Shown here: positions 1 through 6,198 of the stretch, in pieces | How positions within the stretch are numbered: position 1 is the first letter of the stretch | Layout of the letters: each line of letters opens with the position of its first letter | Notes under the pieces: generated by a model | Database searches by the model: none | Seen by the model: only the letters and a program-made list of their open reading frames with translations | Told to the model about the DNA's origin: nothing | Assembly (NCBI GenBank): GCA_030628445.1 | Contig: DAOVQV010000041.1 | Coordinates: 1-9,199, forward strand | DNA length: 9,199 nucleotides | Source: Phycisphaerae bacterium | GTDB taxonomy: Bacteria; Planctomycetota; Phycisphaerae; SM23-33 | Direction of reading: 5' to 3' | Translations under genes and position numbers: made by a program

Positions 1-2
1 CG

Positions 3-110
3 CTGCTGAATTTTACCGGCGTCGTTTGGGTCGAGGGTCATTCCAAGTGGACCTTGATAACGCTTGGGGGGTCCAAAGGCAAATACAGAAAGCTGAGACG
101 CGAAAGCTGA
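3..110 (+). CDS. possible C-terminal end of a gene cut by the left edge
   Basis: The plus-strand frame starting at base 3 is open to a TGA at 108-110 and gives 35 residues, beginning LLNFTGVVWVEGHSKW and ending YRKLRRES. The peptide reads like a beta-hairpin followed by a basic tail. About two thirds of its third codon positions are G or C, more than in the neighbouring frame. The bases after the stop become AT-rich, as expected for a gene end. If real, it converges on the zinc-ribbon gene ending at 224. The fragment is too short to assign a family. A competing reading is a minus-strand ATG at 41-39 (MTLDPNDAGK...) entering from the left edge; only one of the two can be real. Confidence 0.35.
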   Translation: MLNFTGVVWVEGHSKWTLITLGGSKGKYRKLRRES

Positions 111-148
111 AAACAAAAAGCCAATCACCGGGGTTTCTCTTTGAGCTT
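104..148. terminator. weak imperfect hairpin in the AT-rich convergent gap
   Basis: AAGCT at 104-108 is complementary to AGCTT at 144-148. Further A/T pairs and G-U wobbles continue inward on the minus strand, where T-runs lie inside the 3' arm. It sits between the possible plus-strand gene end at 110 and the end of the minus-strand gene at 224, so it could act as a bidirectional terminator. No clean U-tract follows the stem on either strand, so support is weak. The rest of 111-223 shows no gene. Confidence 0.2.
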
Positions 149-223
149 TGTTCGGTGCACAGCGTCGATTTGTCGGTGGGTTTCGTCATCGCGGGACGTG
201 TGTTTTTGAGCAGCCCCGCCCGG

Positions 224-1372
224 TTACGTGGTGGTGCGCATAATCAACTGCTGGAGCTGCTTGACGTTGGCTTGTGTGGTGCGAAGCACCACCTTCCTCC
301 CGTTGGGAGCGATGATCTCAAGGTGCGTCCCATCCTTAGCCGTCCTCGGCGTAAGTTCGAATTTTTCCGTGAGGGGGATTTCCACGTGCGCGAGGCTCTT
401 GTGATAGATCAGCTTCAAATCGGTCAGCACCACTCCGGCCAGGCCGGCCTCGGCCTTGGCGAACTCGGCGTCGGGGATGTAGAGGAGAAACCGCTCGCCC
501 TCCTGAGCCTTATACCAGCGTTTGATTCGTATCCGCACAGTAAGAGGTAAGCGTTGCCATGGCCTCGCCGAGCCGCTAAGGATCGCCCTGCGTATCTGGG
601 CATGAACCTCGCTGCGATCGCCGCAGACGGCCAGGACGAACCCCTCGGCTTGAGGGATGGAAGAAATCCCCAGTTCGCACACCTCGCTTTCTCCGACGGC
701 GGCCGGGTGGACATCCGTCACCACAGCGCCGACGGCCGAACACGAGTTGCAAACGTAGTACGGAAACGGCAGCGAGTACGGCTCGGGCAGGTTCTCGATT
801 GGGTTGAGCACGCCCAGAAGATCACGTCCGCTCAGGTCGCTTACCTTTCGCAGGGTGTACACCTGGCGGGCCTCCATCGCCTCCACCTGGGCGCGGGAAC
901 CTCCCCTCAACTTGGCCGACCAGAAGATCAGATGGACCGACAGGGGGCGCCTTGCCCCGCAGATAAGGCACTGCTGAGGGAAGCTGCTGCGGAAGTCCTC
1001 GTTGTAGAGCAACCTGGAATCGAACCGGAAGAACGCTCCCATATCGTCCACGTGGTCCAGCCGGATAGGGAAGATGGGTTTCCTGGTCGGTGGTCTTGGC
1101 TGTTGAGGCTTGGCGGCCTTGCGCAGCGGGGGGGTGGGTCGTCTGCGAGGTTTGGGCGGGGTGACCTTGGGTTTCTCGCGGGCGGCCGCCTCGTCCAGCC
1201 AGCTCATTACATCATCGCCGCTGGCGGGGGGGCCTTCGGTGGCTTGGTCGATCGGCAGCTGGACCGTGAAGTTCTCTCCACAGCTCGGGCAGGTCCCTTG
1301 CTTACCGGCGAGCTCCTCGGGAACGACCAGTTCCGCACCGCAGCTCGGACATGACAGGCGTATCTTGGTCAT
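224..1372 (-). CDS. double zinc-ribbon protein with possible PH-like C-terminus
   Basis: This is a 382-residue cytoplasmic-looking protein with no signal peptide or membrane segment. An N-terminal zinc ribbon of the MJ0042 style is visible as two CPSC knuckles (C8/C11 and C28/C31). Residues 66-100 are a Pro/Arg/Lys-rich linker, probably disordered. A second Cys quartet, CLIC (C135/C138) and CNSC (C208/C211), implies another zinc site in the central domain. The C-terminal part (about 295-378) contains VVLTDLKLIYHKSL followed by alternating beta strands, which resembles bacterial PH/GRAM-like domains; that is inferred from pattern only. The ATG at 1372 is chosen because the ribbon starts within eight residues of it; GGAG lies 13 bases upstream, so the ribosome site is weak. 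The gene is divergent from the S41 peptidase and probably monocistronic, with a candidate promoter at 1507-1536. It contributes to no recognised pathway; the zinc ribbon could bind nucleic acid or protein. Confidence 0.85.
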   Translation of the reverse strand: MTKIRLSCPSCGAELVVPEELAGKQGTCPSCGENFTVQLPIDQATEGPPASGDDVMSWLDEAAAREKPKVTPPKPRRRPTPPLRKAAKPQQPRPPTRKPIFPIRLDHVDDMGAFFRFDSRLLYNEDFRSSFPQQCLICGARRPLSVHLIFWSAKLRGGSRAQVEAMEARQVYTLRKVSDLSGRDLLGVLNPIENLPEPYSLPFPYYVCNSCSAVGAVVTDVHPAAVGESEVCELGISSIPQAEGFVLAVCGDRSEVHAQIRRAILSGSARPWQRLPLTVRIRIKRWYKAQEGERFLLYIPDAEFAKAEAGLAGVVLTDLKLIYHKSLAHVEIPLTEKFELTPRTAKDGTHLEIIAPNGRKVVLRTTQANVKQLQQLIMRTTT

Positions 1373-1506
1373 TGTGCTCTGCGCTCCGCGTAACAGACGT
1401 GACCGCTTCGATTATGCCGCCCGCTGAAAGGGCGCAAGATGAGACATAACAACCAGCCGCAGACCTATATACGAAGCATCAGGTTTTCGCTTGGCCTGGC
1501 AAATTA

Positions 1507-1536
1507 AGGATAGCAGACTATTTGTTATACCGTCAA
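1507..1536 (-). promoter_or_regulatory. candidate sigma70-type promoter of the zinc-ribbon gene
   Basis: On the minus strand TTGACG (complement of 1531-1536) is followed after 18 bases by TATCCT (complement of 1507-1512). This is a good match to the -35/-10 consensus with acceptable spacing. Transcription would start near 1500, giving a leader of roughly 128 bases before the ATG at 1372. A second -10-like TATATA lies at 1466-1471 without a convincing -35. Promoter consensus in this phylum is poorly established, so the call rests on general bacterial rules. Confidence 0.45.
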
Positions 1537-1541
1537 GGTAT
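1527..1541. repeat. inverted repeat ATACC-GTCAA-GGTAT, possible operator
   Basis: ATACC (1527-1531) and GGTAT (1537-1541) are perfect inverted 5-base arms around GTCAA. The spacer coincides with the TTGAC of the minus-strand -35 box, so a dimeric regulator binding here would block polymerase. The arms are short, and chance occurrence in a 450-base region cannot be excluded. Confidence 0.35.
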
Positions 1542-1602
1542 CTCCATCAGTTGAGGCGTGACTTTGCCGATAGTAAAGCAAGCCAGCGTCGGCCCGCAGC
1601 GA

Positions 1603-1652
1603 CCTTGGAGGGTAGATGGTCGGGAGAGGGTCTCCAAGGGCGTTGACCTTGG
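1603..1652. repeat. three-part inverted repeat with alternative pairings
   Basis: CCTTGGAG (1603-1610) is perfectly complementary to CTCCAAGG (1632-1639). The CCAAGG of the latter is also perfectly complementary to CCTTGG (1647-1652). The two hairpins therefore share one arm and cannot form together. GACCTTGG occurs as a direct repeat at 1601-1608 and 1645-1652. Such a layout is typical of attenuator-like RNA switches or of paired operator half-sites; neither role is proved. No U-tract follows, so it is not a standard terminator. Confidence 0.4.
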
Positions 1653-1695
1653 TCACTTGCAGTAAGGAGGTTAAGGAGGTGGGCCCCAAGCGACC
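1651..1695 (+). repeat. stem-loop enclosing tandem Shine-Dalgarno-like copies
   Basis: GGTCACTTG (1651-1659) pairs with CAAGCGACC (1687-1695) over nine positions with a single A-C mismatch at 1655/1691. The 27-base loop contains both TAAGGAGGT copies and a GTG codon at 1679. It can coexist with the 1603-1639 hairpin, but shares two bases with the alternative 1634-1652 hairpin. It would matter as RNA only if transcription begins upstream of about 1600. Confidence 0.35.
1663..1680 (+). repeat. perfect tandem duplication of TAAGGAGGT
   Basis: The 9-mer TAAGGAGGT is present twice head to tail (1663-1671, 1672-1680), each containing AAGGAGGT, the full complement of the usual 16S 3' end. A third, shorter AAGGAGT lies at 1711-1717. 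The copies are about 150 bases upstream of the peptidase start, so they are not its ribosome-binding site. The first copy is seven bases from a GTG at 1679 that opens a 29-codon frame. Confidence 0.8.
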
Positions 1696-1768
1696 CGGAT
1701 TTGCACTCGCAAGGAGTGGTCTGCGTATTATAATGCGGCGAGGCGGCCTAAACCGCTCCAGGAACTGA
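1679..1768 (+). CDS. possible 29-residue leader peptide
   Basis: A GTG at 1679 opens a frame ending in TGA at 1766-1768, with a perfect Shine-Dalgarno-like sequence (1665-1671) seven bases upstream. The product has 29 residues, about seven Arg plus one Lys and no acidic residues; it begins VGPKRPGFALARS. The start lies in the loop of the 1651-1695 stem. No family is recognised. The frame also runs across the TATAAT box at 1729, so either the promoter or this small gene may be spurious. It is listed mainly because the spacing is so good. Confidence 0.2.
   Translation: MGPKRPGFALARSGLRIIMRRGGLNRSRN
1701..1734 (+). promoter_or_regulatory. candidate promoter of the S41 peptidase gene
   Basis: A perfect TATAAT sits at 1729-1734 within TATTATAATG. 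The best -35-like element is TTGCAC at 1701-1706. Spacing is 19 bases to TATTAT (1726-1731) but 22 to TATAAT, longer than ideal. Transcription would start near 1741 and give a leader of about 85 bases. In that case the repeats at 1601-1695 would be upstream DNA elements rather than leader RNA. Confidence 0.4.
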
Positions 1769-1816
1769 TGTGGGTGGGGGCGGAGCTTCGTCTTTGATCT
1801 TCGAGGAACGTCTGAC

Positions 1817-1822
1817 GGGAGA
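1817..1822 (+). promoter_or_regulatory. ribosome-binding site of the S41 gene
   Basis: GGGAGA lies just before two consecutive GTG codons. GGAG (1818-1821) is three bases from the GTG at 1825 and six from the GTG at 1828. The second GTG is therefore the better spaced start, which would shorten the protein by one residue. Confidence 0.6.
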
Positions 1823-1824
1823 AT

Positions 1825-4530
1825 GTGGTGACTCGTATTTGGTCTAAGATCCTTGTTTGGGTGGGTGTGGTTCTGTGTGTCTCTTCGGCGTCTTTGGGTC
1901 TTGAGGCGACGATGGCTCCGTCTACCGCGCCGGCGGCGCCCCAATCGGCGCCGGCGACAATGGCGGCGGGCTCAGCGCTGGAGGGCAAATCAGGGGAATA
2001 CATCGCGGCAGCAATCGCCGAAGTGCTGACCGGACATTTCGCTGAAGCCGGCGAGCAGATCGACAAGGCGTCCGAGATTGTACCGTCTGATGAATCAATC
2101 GCCGCTGCACGCGACTTGTTTCAGGGCTACAGACGCCGAATACGGCAAGCCGAGGCCGAACGACGCGCCGAGTATCACGAGGCGGTTAGACGCGTCCGCT
2201 GGTGCATGATAGCCCAGAGGTCGCTTGGCGGACTACCGCCCGGACTCGAAAAGAAGCTTCGCGCGAAAGTTGAGGAGGTGGCCTCATCCTGCGGTAAGGT
2301 GGGCGGGAGTGAGTCTCTTCGGGACGCGGCCACGGAGGAGGCGGCCAGGCTCAAGGCCGACAGCGCCGAAGCGTTGACCAAGTCGCAGCAGCTGCTGGGC
2401 GAGGCGGCGAAACTGTTAGCTGACGATGATTCGGACTACGGCGAGACTTTCCGGGCACTGGCCAAGAAGCTGTCACGCGAGATCGAATCCTGGAAGCAGC
2501 TTTGGGAGTCCGTGCAGACCGACACACCCGAAGGCCGCGACCTGGGCGCCGATGAGCTTAAGGTCATGGAAAGCAATCTGGCCGAGGCATTGGTGGATGT
2601 TGAGTCCATGGTCGCGGAGAAGCCCTGGAGGATTGCACTCATGCGGGCCAAGGAGGAGGCCCGTGAGCTGGCGGCGGATCCGGAGAGTCTCCCCGATCAA
2701 CACTGGTACAAGGACGTGATCGGCGACATCGAACGTCGCGGACAGGAAGCAGTCCGTGATGCCAAGTGGTACGACGCGCTGAGCGCCTACGCGGGCCTAA
2801 GCAAACTGTCCCCTGACAACGAAGAATACCAGAACACGCTGAAGCTTATACGGCGGCATGTACGGATGCTGGGTCTGTACGGGAACGAGCGAAGTGACGA
2901 TCCGTCCGCGCCACCCGGGCCGGGGGAGGCGGGTCTGAAGCAACCGGCGACACGGGCGACAGGCGACCGGGTCGCGCCCGAGCCTGCTCGATGGGAGAGG
3001 ATGGTATCCGGAGTGGACGCCGAGATGGTCGACAGGACCATCAGACGCCTCAGCGCCTCCTACGTGACGGCGGTGGATTTTCGCAAGCTGACGCGCGGGG
3101 CGCTGCTGAGCGTCAAGGTCCTCGCCCAGACGCCCCAGGTGGCCGACACCTTCCCCGACCTGCGCGACGAGGCCAAGAAACAGCGATTCATTCAGATCAT
3201 CGATCGCCAGTTGGACGCGGTCGCCAAGACGGACCGCGTTGACGATCTGGACCTTCGTCTGGCGTTTAACGTCGTCCTGCGGGCATCGGAGCGGACGGTC
3301 AAGATACCGACGGAGGTCGTGGCAATTGAGTTCGCCGAGGGTTTCCTGGATGAGCTGGACAGATTCAGCGCGGTGATCTGGCCGAACAGCGTGGCCGATT
3401 TCCGCAAGCATATGTTGGGGCAGTTCGTGGGCGTCGGGATTCGCATCAACAAGGCGCCGGATGAGCCCCTCAAGGTCCTCACGCCCCTTGCCGGCTCGCC
3501 CGCCTACAAGGCCGGAATTCGGGCCGGCGACGCGATTCTCGCCGTCGATGGGTGTCCGACAAAGGACCGCGACATAGACGAGCTGGTCGACAGCATCATG
3601 GGCGAGAAGGGCACGAAGGTCGTGCTTACCGTCAAGAGGCGCGGGGGCCTCAAGCCCATCGACATTCCCGTCGTCAGGGACAAGATCTTCATACGCACGG
3701 TTAGAGGTTGGCGTCGGCGGCCGGTAACGGGCGAGTGGGACTACGTCCTCGATGCCGATCAGTCCATCGGATATATCCGCATTACACAATTCACGGATGA
3801 GACACCCCGCGACGTTCAGAAGGTTCTGAAGAACTTGCGAGCCGACGGGATCAAGTCAATTGTGCTGGACCTCCGGATCAATCCGGGGGGGCTGTTGCGG
3901 TCGGCGGTGGCTGTGGCCAACGAATTCGTCGACTCCGGGCGGATCGTCTCGACTCGCGGGAGGCAGGTCTTCTCTACGACGAAGAACGCCAAGTCGGGCG
4001 GGACGTTTCTCAGCGGCGACCTGGTGGTGTTGGTGGACAAACTCAGCGCCTCTGCCGCTGAGATCGTCTCGGGCGCGCTGAAGGATTTGGGTCGAGCCAC
4101 AATCGTCGGGAAACGGACGTACGGAAAAGGCAGCGTCCAGAACGTAATTACGCTTCGTCACGATCCCGTCACCCGCCAGCAGCTCGCCTCGTTGAAGCTG
4201 ACCACGGCGTACTACTACGTCGGCGACTCCGAGCGCCTGCTGCATCGGGAAAACGGCGCTGAAAGTTGGGGCGTCGATCCGGACGTTGAAGTGAGCATGA
4301 CGCCCAAGCAGACCGACCGCTGGCGGGAAATCCAATTCAGCAACGAACTGCTTCAGGATACCCAAACGGATGAGTTGGATCAGGATCTCGCCGCCCAGTA
4401 CGATCACGACATCCAATTGCAGACCGCCGTCGTCCTGCTGAGGTTAATGCAACTGCAACACGCCCACCCCTCTGTCGCAAAAGCCCCTCCCGCCGAAGCC
4501 CCCGTTGTGCCTCCGGTCCAGGTGCGCTGA
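1825..4530 (+). CDS. exported S41 family C-terminal processing peptidase with PDZ domain
   Basis: This 901-residue serine protease of the CtpA/Prc (tail-specific protease) family would cleave periplasmic or envelope proteins from near their C-termini. A Sec-type signal (about 1-27: basic start, hydrophobic core, SLG before LEA) exports it; C18 is not in a proper lipobox. Residues about 45-355 are helical and charged, with TPR-like stretches near both ends, followed by a Pro-rich linker at about 356-390. The PDZ domain spans about 533-610 (FVGVGIRI, then AGIRAGDAILAVDG). The S41 core follows from about 646, with RINPGGLL, then SASAAEI holding the nucleophile S743, and GKGSVQ holding the base K768 and Q772. 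The Ser-to-Lys spacing of 25 matches E. coli Prc. WGVDPDVEV near 820 is the usual family tail motif. Length is about twice that of a typical CtpA because of the N-terminal region, which may bind substrate or an adaptor. The start is GTG at 1825 or 1828. The gene converges on the RDD gene 15 bases downstream. Confidence 0.93.
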   Translation: MVTRIWSKILVWVGVVLCVSSASLGLEATMAPSTAPAAPQSAPATMAAGSALEGKSGEYIAAAIAEVLTGHFAEAGEQIDKASEIVPSDESIAAARDLFQGYRRRIRQAEAERRAEYHEAVRRVRWCMIAQRSLGGLPPGLEKKLRAKVEEVASSCGKVGGSESLRDAATEEAARLKADSAEALTKSQQLLGEAAKLLADDDSDYGETFRALAKKLSREIESWKQLWESVQTDTPEGRDLGADELKVMESNLAEALVDVESMVAEKPWRIALMRAKEEARELAADPESLPDQHWYKDVIGDIERRGQEAVRDAKWYDALSAYAGLSKLSPDNEEYQNTLKLIRRHVRMLGLYGNERSDDPSAPPGPGEAGLKQPATRATGDRVAPEPARWERMVSGVDAEMVDRTIRRLSASYVTAVDFRKLTRGALLSVKVLAQTPQVADTFPDLRDEAKKQRFIQIIDRQLDAVAKTDRVDDLDLRLAFNVVLRASERTVKIPTEVVAIEFAEGFLDELDRFSAVIWPNSVADFRKHMLGQFVGVGIRINKAPDEPLKVLTPLAGSPAYKAGIRAGDAILAVDGCPTKDRDIDELVDSIMGEKGTKVVLTVKRRGGLKPIDIPVVRDKIFIRTVRGWRRRPVTGEWDYVLDADQSIGYIRITQFTDETPRDVQKVLKNLRADGIKSIVLDLRINPGGLLRSAVAVANEFVDSGRIVSTRGRQVFSTTKNAKSGGTFLSGDLVVLVDKLSASAAEIVSGALKDLGRATIVGKRTYGKGSVQNVITLRHDPVTRQQLASLKLTTAYYYVGDSERLLHRENGAESWGVDPDVEVSMTPKQTDRWREIQFSNELLQDTQTDELDQDLAAQYDHDIQLQTAVVLLRLMQLQHAHPSVAKAPPAEAPVVPPVQVR

Positions 4531-4545
4531 GGTTCGACCGCCGCG

Positions 4546-6198
4546 TCATTCGCTGGGGGGCGGTCCGGGCGGGGGTTTATCGGCCGGTTGGGATTCGGCT
4601 GGTTCGGGCGGGGTGGCAGAGCTGTCTATCACCGCCGTTTGGCCCATCAGATCCCCCAGTCGCTGGTGATTACGGTTCAGCGCGACCAGCAGCACGATCA
4701 GCAGGAACAGGGGGGGCCAGTAAAGCTCGACGATCTTGACCAGGTTTCGCAATAGCACGGCCCGCAGACCGGCTCTGGTCCCTTCGGAAGCGGTGACGCG
4801 GAGCTTGAATATCAGTTTTCCCACCGTCGCGCCGAAACGCAGTTCCATGACGACCCCATAGGCCGTGAAGGAAAGGAACGTCAGAATCTGCGCATAAGCG
4901 CCCGCCGGTGACATGCTGTATTGTTGGGCGATACGCCATATTTCGCTCCACTCCAGCGAATGGCCGCCCAGCCCCTGCGGGCGAAACACGACGAACCCGA
5001 GCATGTAGAACGGCAGGAAGTCCACCACAAGCGCAGTCAGCCGCCTTCCCAGCGGCGCCGTGCGGACACCTTTGCCCAGGACGAACGGTTTTGGGGGGGT
5101 GCGCGGCCGAAACGCCAGCAGAGGGATGAAGATCGCCACCATCACGGCCCACATGAAATAATCGAGGATCCTGCGGCCGCTATCGTCCTGGGGCGGACCG
5201 GGCAGCAGTTTCATCTCAACAGGCGCCAGTAGCTGCCCGTCAAGCCCGCAAGTCGTAAAGTGTCTTGTCTCCTCTTTGTCCCACACCAGCGCCACTCGAT
5301 CGCCCAGGCGCCCGACAAGGATGGGCGTATCTCCCGGCCAGGTCGCCGCCGCATCAGCAAGAACCATCGGTTGATAGATGAACTTTTGCTGTTGCGGGCT
5401 TAGCACGGCGATCGTAAGGGCCTTTTTTGCCCCCTGCAGCTCGGCGGTCGTGGCGAACACCAGCACTACCTTACCGTCCAGCCTGGTCATCGCCGGCGCC
5501 TCGGCGCGGGCGAGTGGGGGTTCCAGCTTGAGGGGGGTCCATTGTCCAGCTTCCCAACGGACAAGGCGGTTGTGGCCGGAGGCGGTGTCTCGGATGAAGA
5601 CGTACAGTGCGGTTTCCGTTGCCGTCGCCAGTAGCTTATCGTTGGGCCCGATCGGTTGCTGGGCCGGGCCGGTCAGCTGTCTCCATTGGTTCCCCAGGTT
5701 CTGATAGACGGCCCATCCGCCCGGCGCCGCTGACTGGGGGGCAGGAGGCTCACTTGACGGGTGGGCTTGGCTGGCCGGGTCAGGCGGAGCTGCTGATGGG
5801 GTGATCGCCAGGATTGTCGGGGCATCTGCCGAGTCGAAACCCGCCGGCGCGGCACAGACCGCCAGCGGCGCCGCGTGGAGGGTTCGACCCACCAGCGGGC
5901 TGCTCGGTTGGCTCAGCGGGAAGATCAGGTACCCCCCGCCGCTCAGCAGGACGTGCAGTCCGTCGCCCATGGCGCCCGTTGCGACAACTTTCCCGGAGAT
6001 ACCGTTGGCGAACCAGCGCCAGTCCTTCCCTATGGGTTTGGCGGCGATGTCGAATCTGGCGAGTTGCTCGTCACAGATGACTAGCCAGACCGCACGTTCG
6101 GCGCCGGTTAGATACTGCCCGTCAGCTGCGACCTGGCCCGCAGATGCGCCTAAGATGCACAGAAAAGCGACCGCCCTGGCCCAGGCTGCTGCACTCAC
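4546..6198 (-). CDS. RDD-domain membrane protein with large exported N-terminal domain
   Basis: This is a 550-residue protein with a likely signal peptide at 1-25 (AVAFLCILGASA core, cleavage near AADG). A large region (about 27-340) has Trp- and Gly-rich beta repeats resembling propeller blades (for example LLATATETALYVFIRD), interrupted by a Pro/Ser/Ala linker at about 133-160. A membrane helix spans about 346-363. The RDD domain occupies about 380-525: GRRLTALVVDF, GATVGKLIFKLRV and HQRLGDLMGQTAVI match the family's conserved blocks, with further helices near 387-406, 437-454 and 488-507. A Pro-rich tail ends the protein. RDD proteins are integral membrane proteins, some linked to transport, mostly of unknown role. 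The GTG at 6198 is chosen: GGAGG lies nine bases upstream, it overlaps the lipoprotein stop as GTGA, and the signal peptide follows immediately. Starting further upstream (up to 6510) would add 104 Arg/Pro-rich residues read out of frame through the lipoprotein gene. It is the last gene of the apparent operon. The propeller idea is inference. Confidence 0.85.
   Translation of the reverse strand: MSAAAWARAVAFLCILGASAGQVAADGQYLTGAERAVWLVICDEQLARFDIAAKPIGKDWRWFANGISGKVVATGAMGDGLHVLLSGGGYLIFPLSQPSSPLVGRTLHAAPLAVCAAPAGFDSADAPTILAITPSAAPPDPASQAHPSSEPPAPQSAAPGGWAVYQNLGNQWRQLTGPAQQPIGPNDKLLATATETALYVFIRDTASGHNRLVRWEAGQWTPLKLEPPLARAEAPAMTRLDGKVVLVFATTAELQGAKKALTIAVLSPQQQKFIYQPMVLADAAATWPGDTPILVGRLGDRVALVWDKEETRHFTTCGLDGQLLAPVEMKLLPGPPQDDSGRRILDYFMWAVMVAIFIPLLAFRPRTPPKPFVLGKGVRTAPLGRRLTALVVDFLPFYMLGFVVFRPQGLGGHSLEWSEIWRIAQQYSMSPAGAYAQILTFLSFTAYGVVMELRFGATVGKLIFKLRVTASEGTRAGLRAVLLRNLVKIVELYWPPLFLLIVLLVALNRNHQRLGDLMGQTAVIDSSATPPEPAESQPADKPPPGPPPSE

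Larger units (their letters stand above)
1373..1824. other. divergent intergenic region with no ordinary gene
   Basis: This region of about 450 bases separates two divergently transcribed genes. It is less GC-rich at its left end (about 1440-1560) than the genes. It holds a candidate minus-strand promoter (1507-1536), a palindrome over that promoter's -35 box (1527-1541), overlapping inverted repeats (1603-1652), a stem enclosing two tandem AAGGAGGT-type copies (1651-1695), a TATAAT box (1729-1734) and the peptidase ribosome-binding site (1817-1822). A small hairpin with arms CGCCC/GGGCG lies at 1418-1434. No tRNA, known riboswitch core or transposon end is recognised. The only small frame of note is the 29-codon GTG frame at 1679-1768. 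Confidence 0.7.

Noticed and set aside
26..550. 174-codon plus-strand open frame at the left edge
   Set aside because: It runs from the AT-rich gap into the antisense of the zinc-ribbon gene, with no motif and poor third-position GC at its start.
1128..1161. G-runs on the plus strand that could form a G-quadruplex
   Set aside because: The opposite strand encodes the Pro-rich linker of the zinc-ribbon protein, so the C-runs are explained by proline codons.
554..1354. 266-codon plus-strand open frame opposite the zinc-ribbon gene
   Set aside because: It is the antisense of a gene with clear Cys motifs. Its product lacks any recognisable motif and such frames are common in GC-rich DNA.
1373..1824. 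tRNA, known riboswitch or mobile-element end in the intergenic region
   Set aside because: No cloverleaf, no recognised conserved riboswitch core, and no terminal inverted repeats with target-site duplication were seen.
1825..1905. S41 peptidase as a lipoprotein (C18 in its signal)
   Set aside because: The residue before the Cys is Leu, not Gly, Ala or Ser, so no lipobox is present; an ordinary signal peptide fits better.
2797..3789. 330-codon minus-strand open frame inside the S41 gene
   Set aside because: The opposite strand encodes the PDZ domain and adjoining peptidase sequence with conserved motifs; the antisense product looks random, and its start has no supporting context.
4531..4577. 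Terminator or quadruplex between the convergent S41 and RDD genes
   Set aside because: The gap is 15 bases with no stem followed by T-run. The G-runs from 4555 onward are explained by the Pro-rich C-terminus of the RDD protein.
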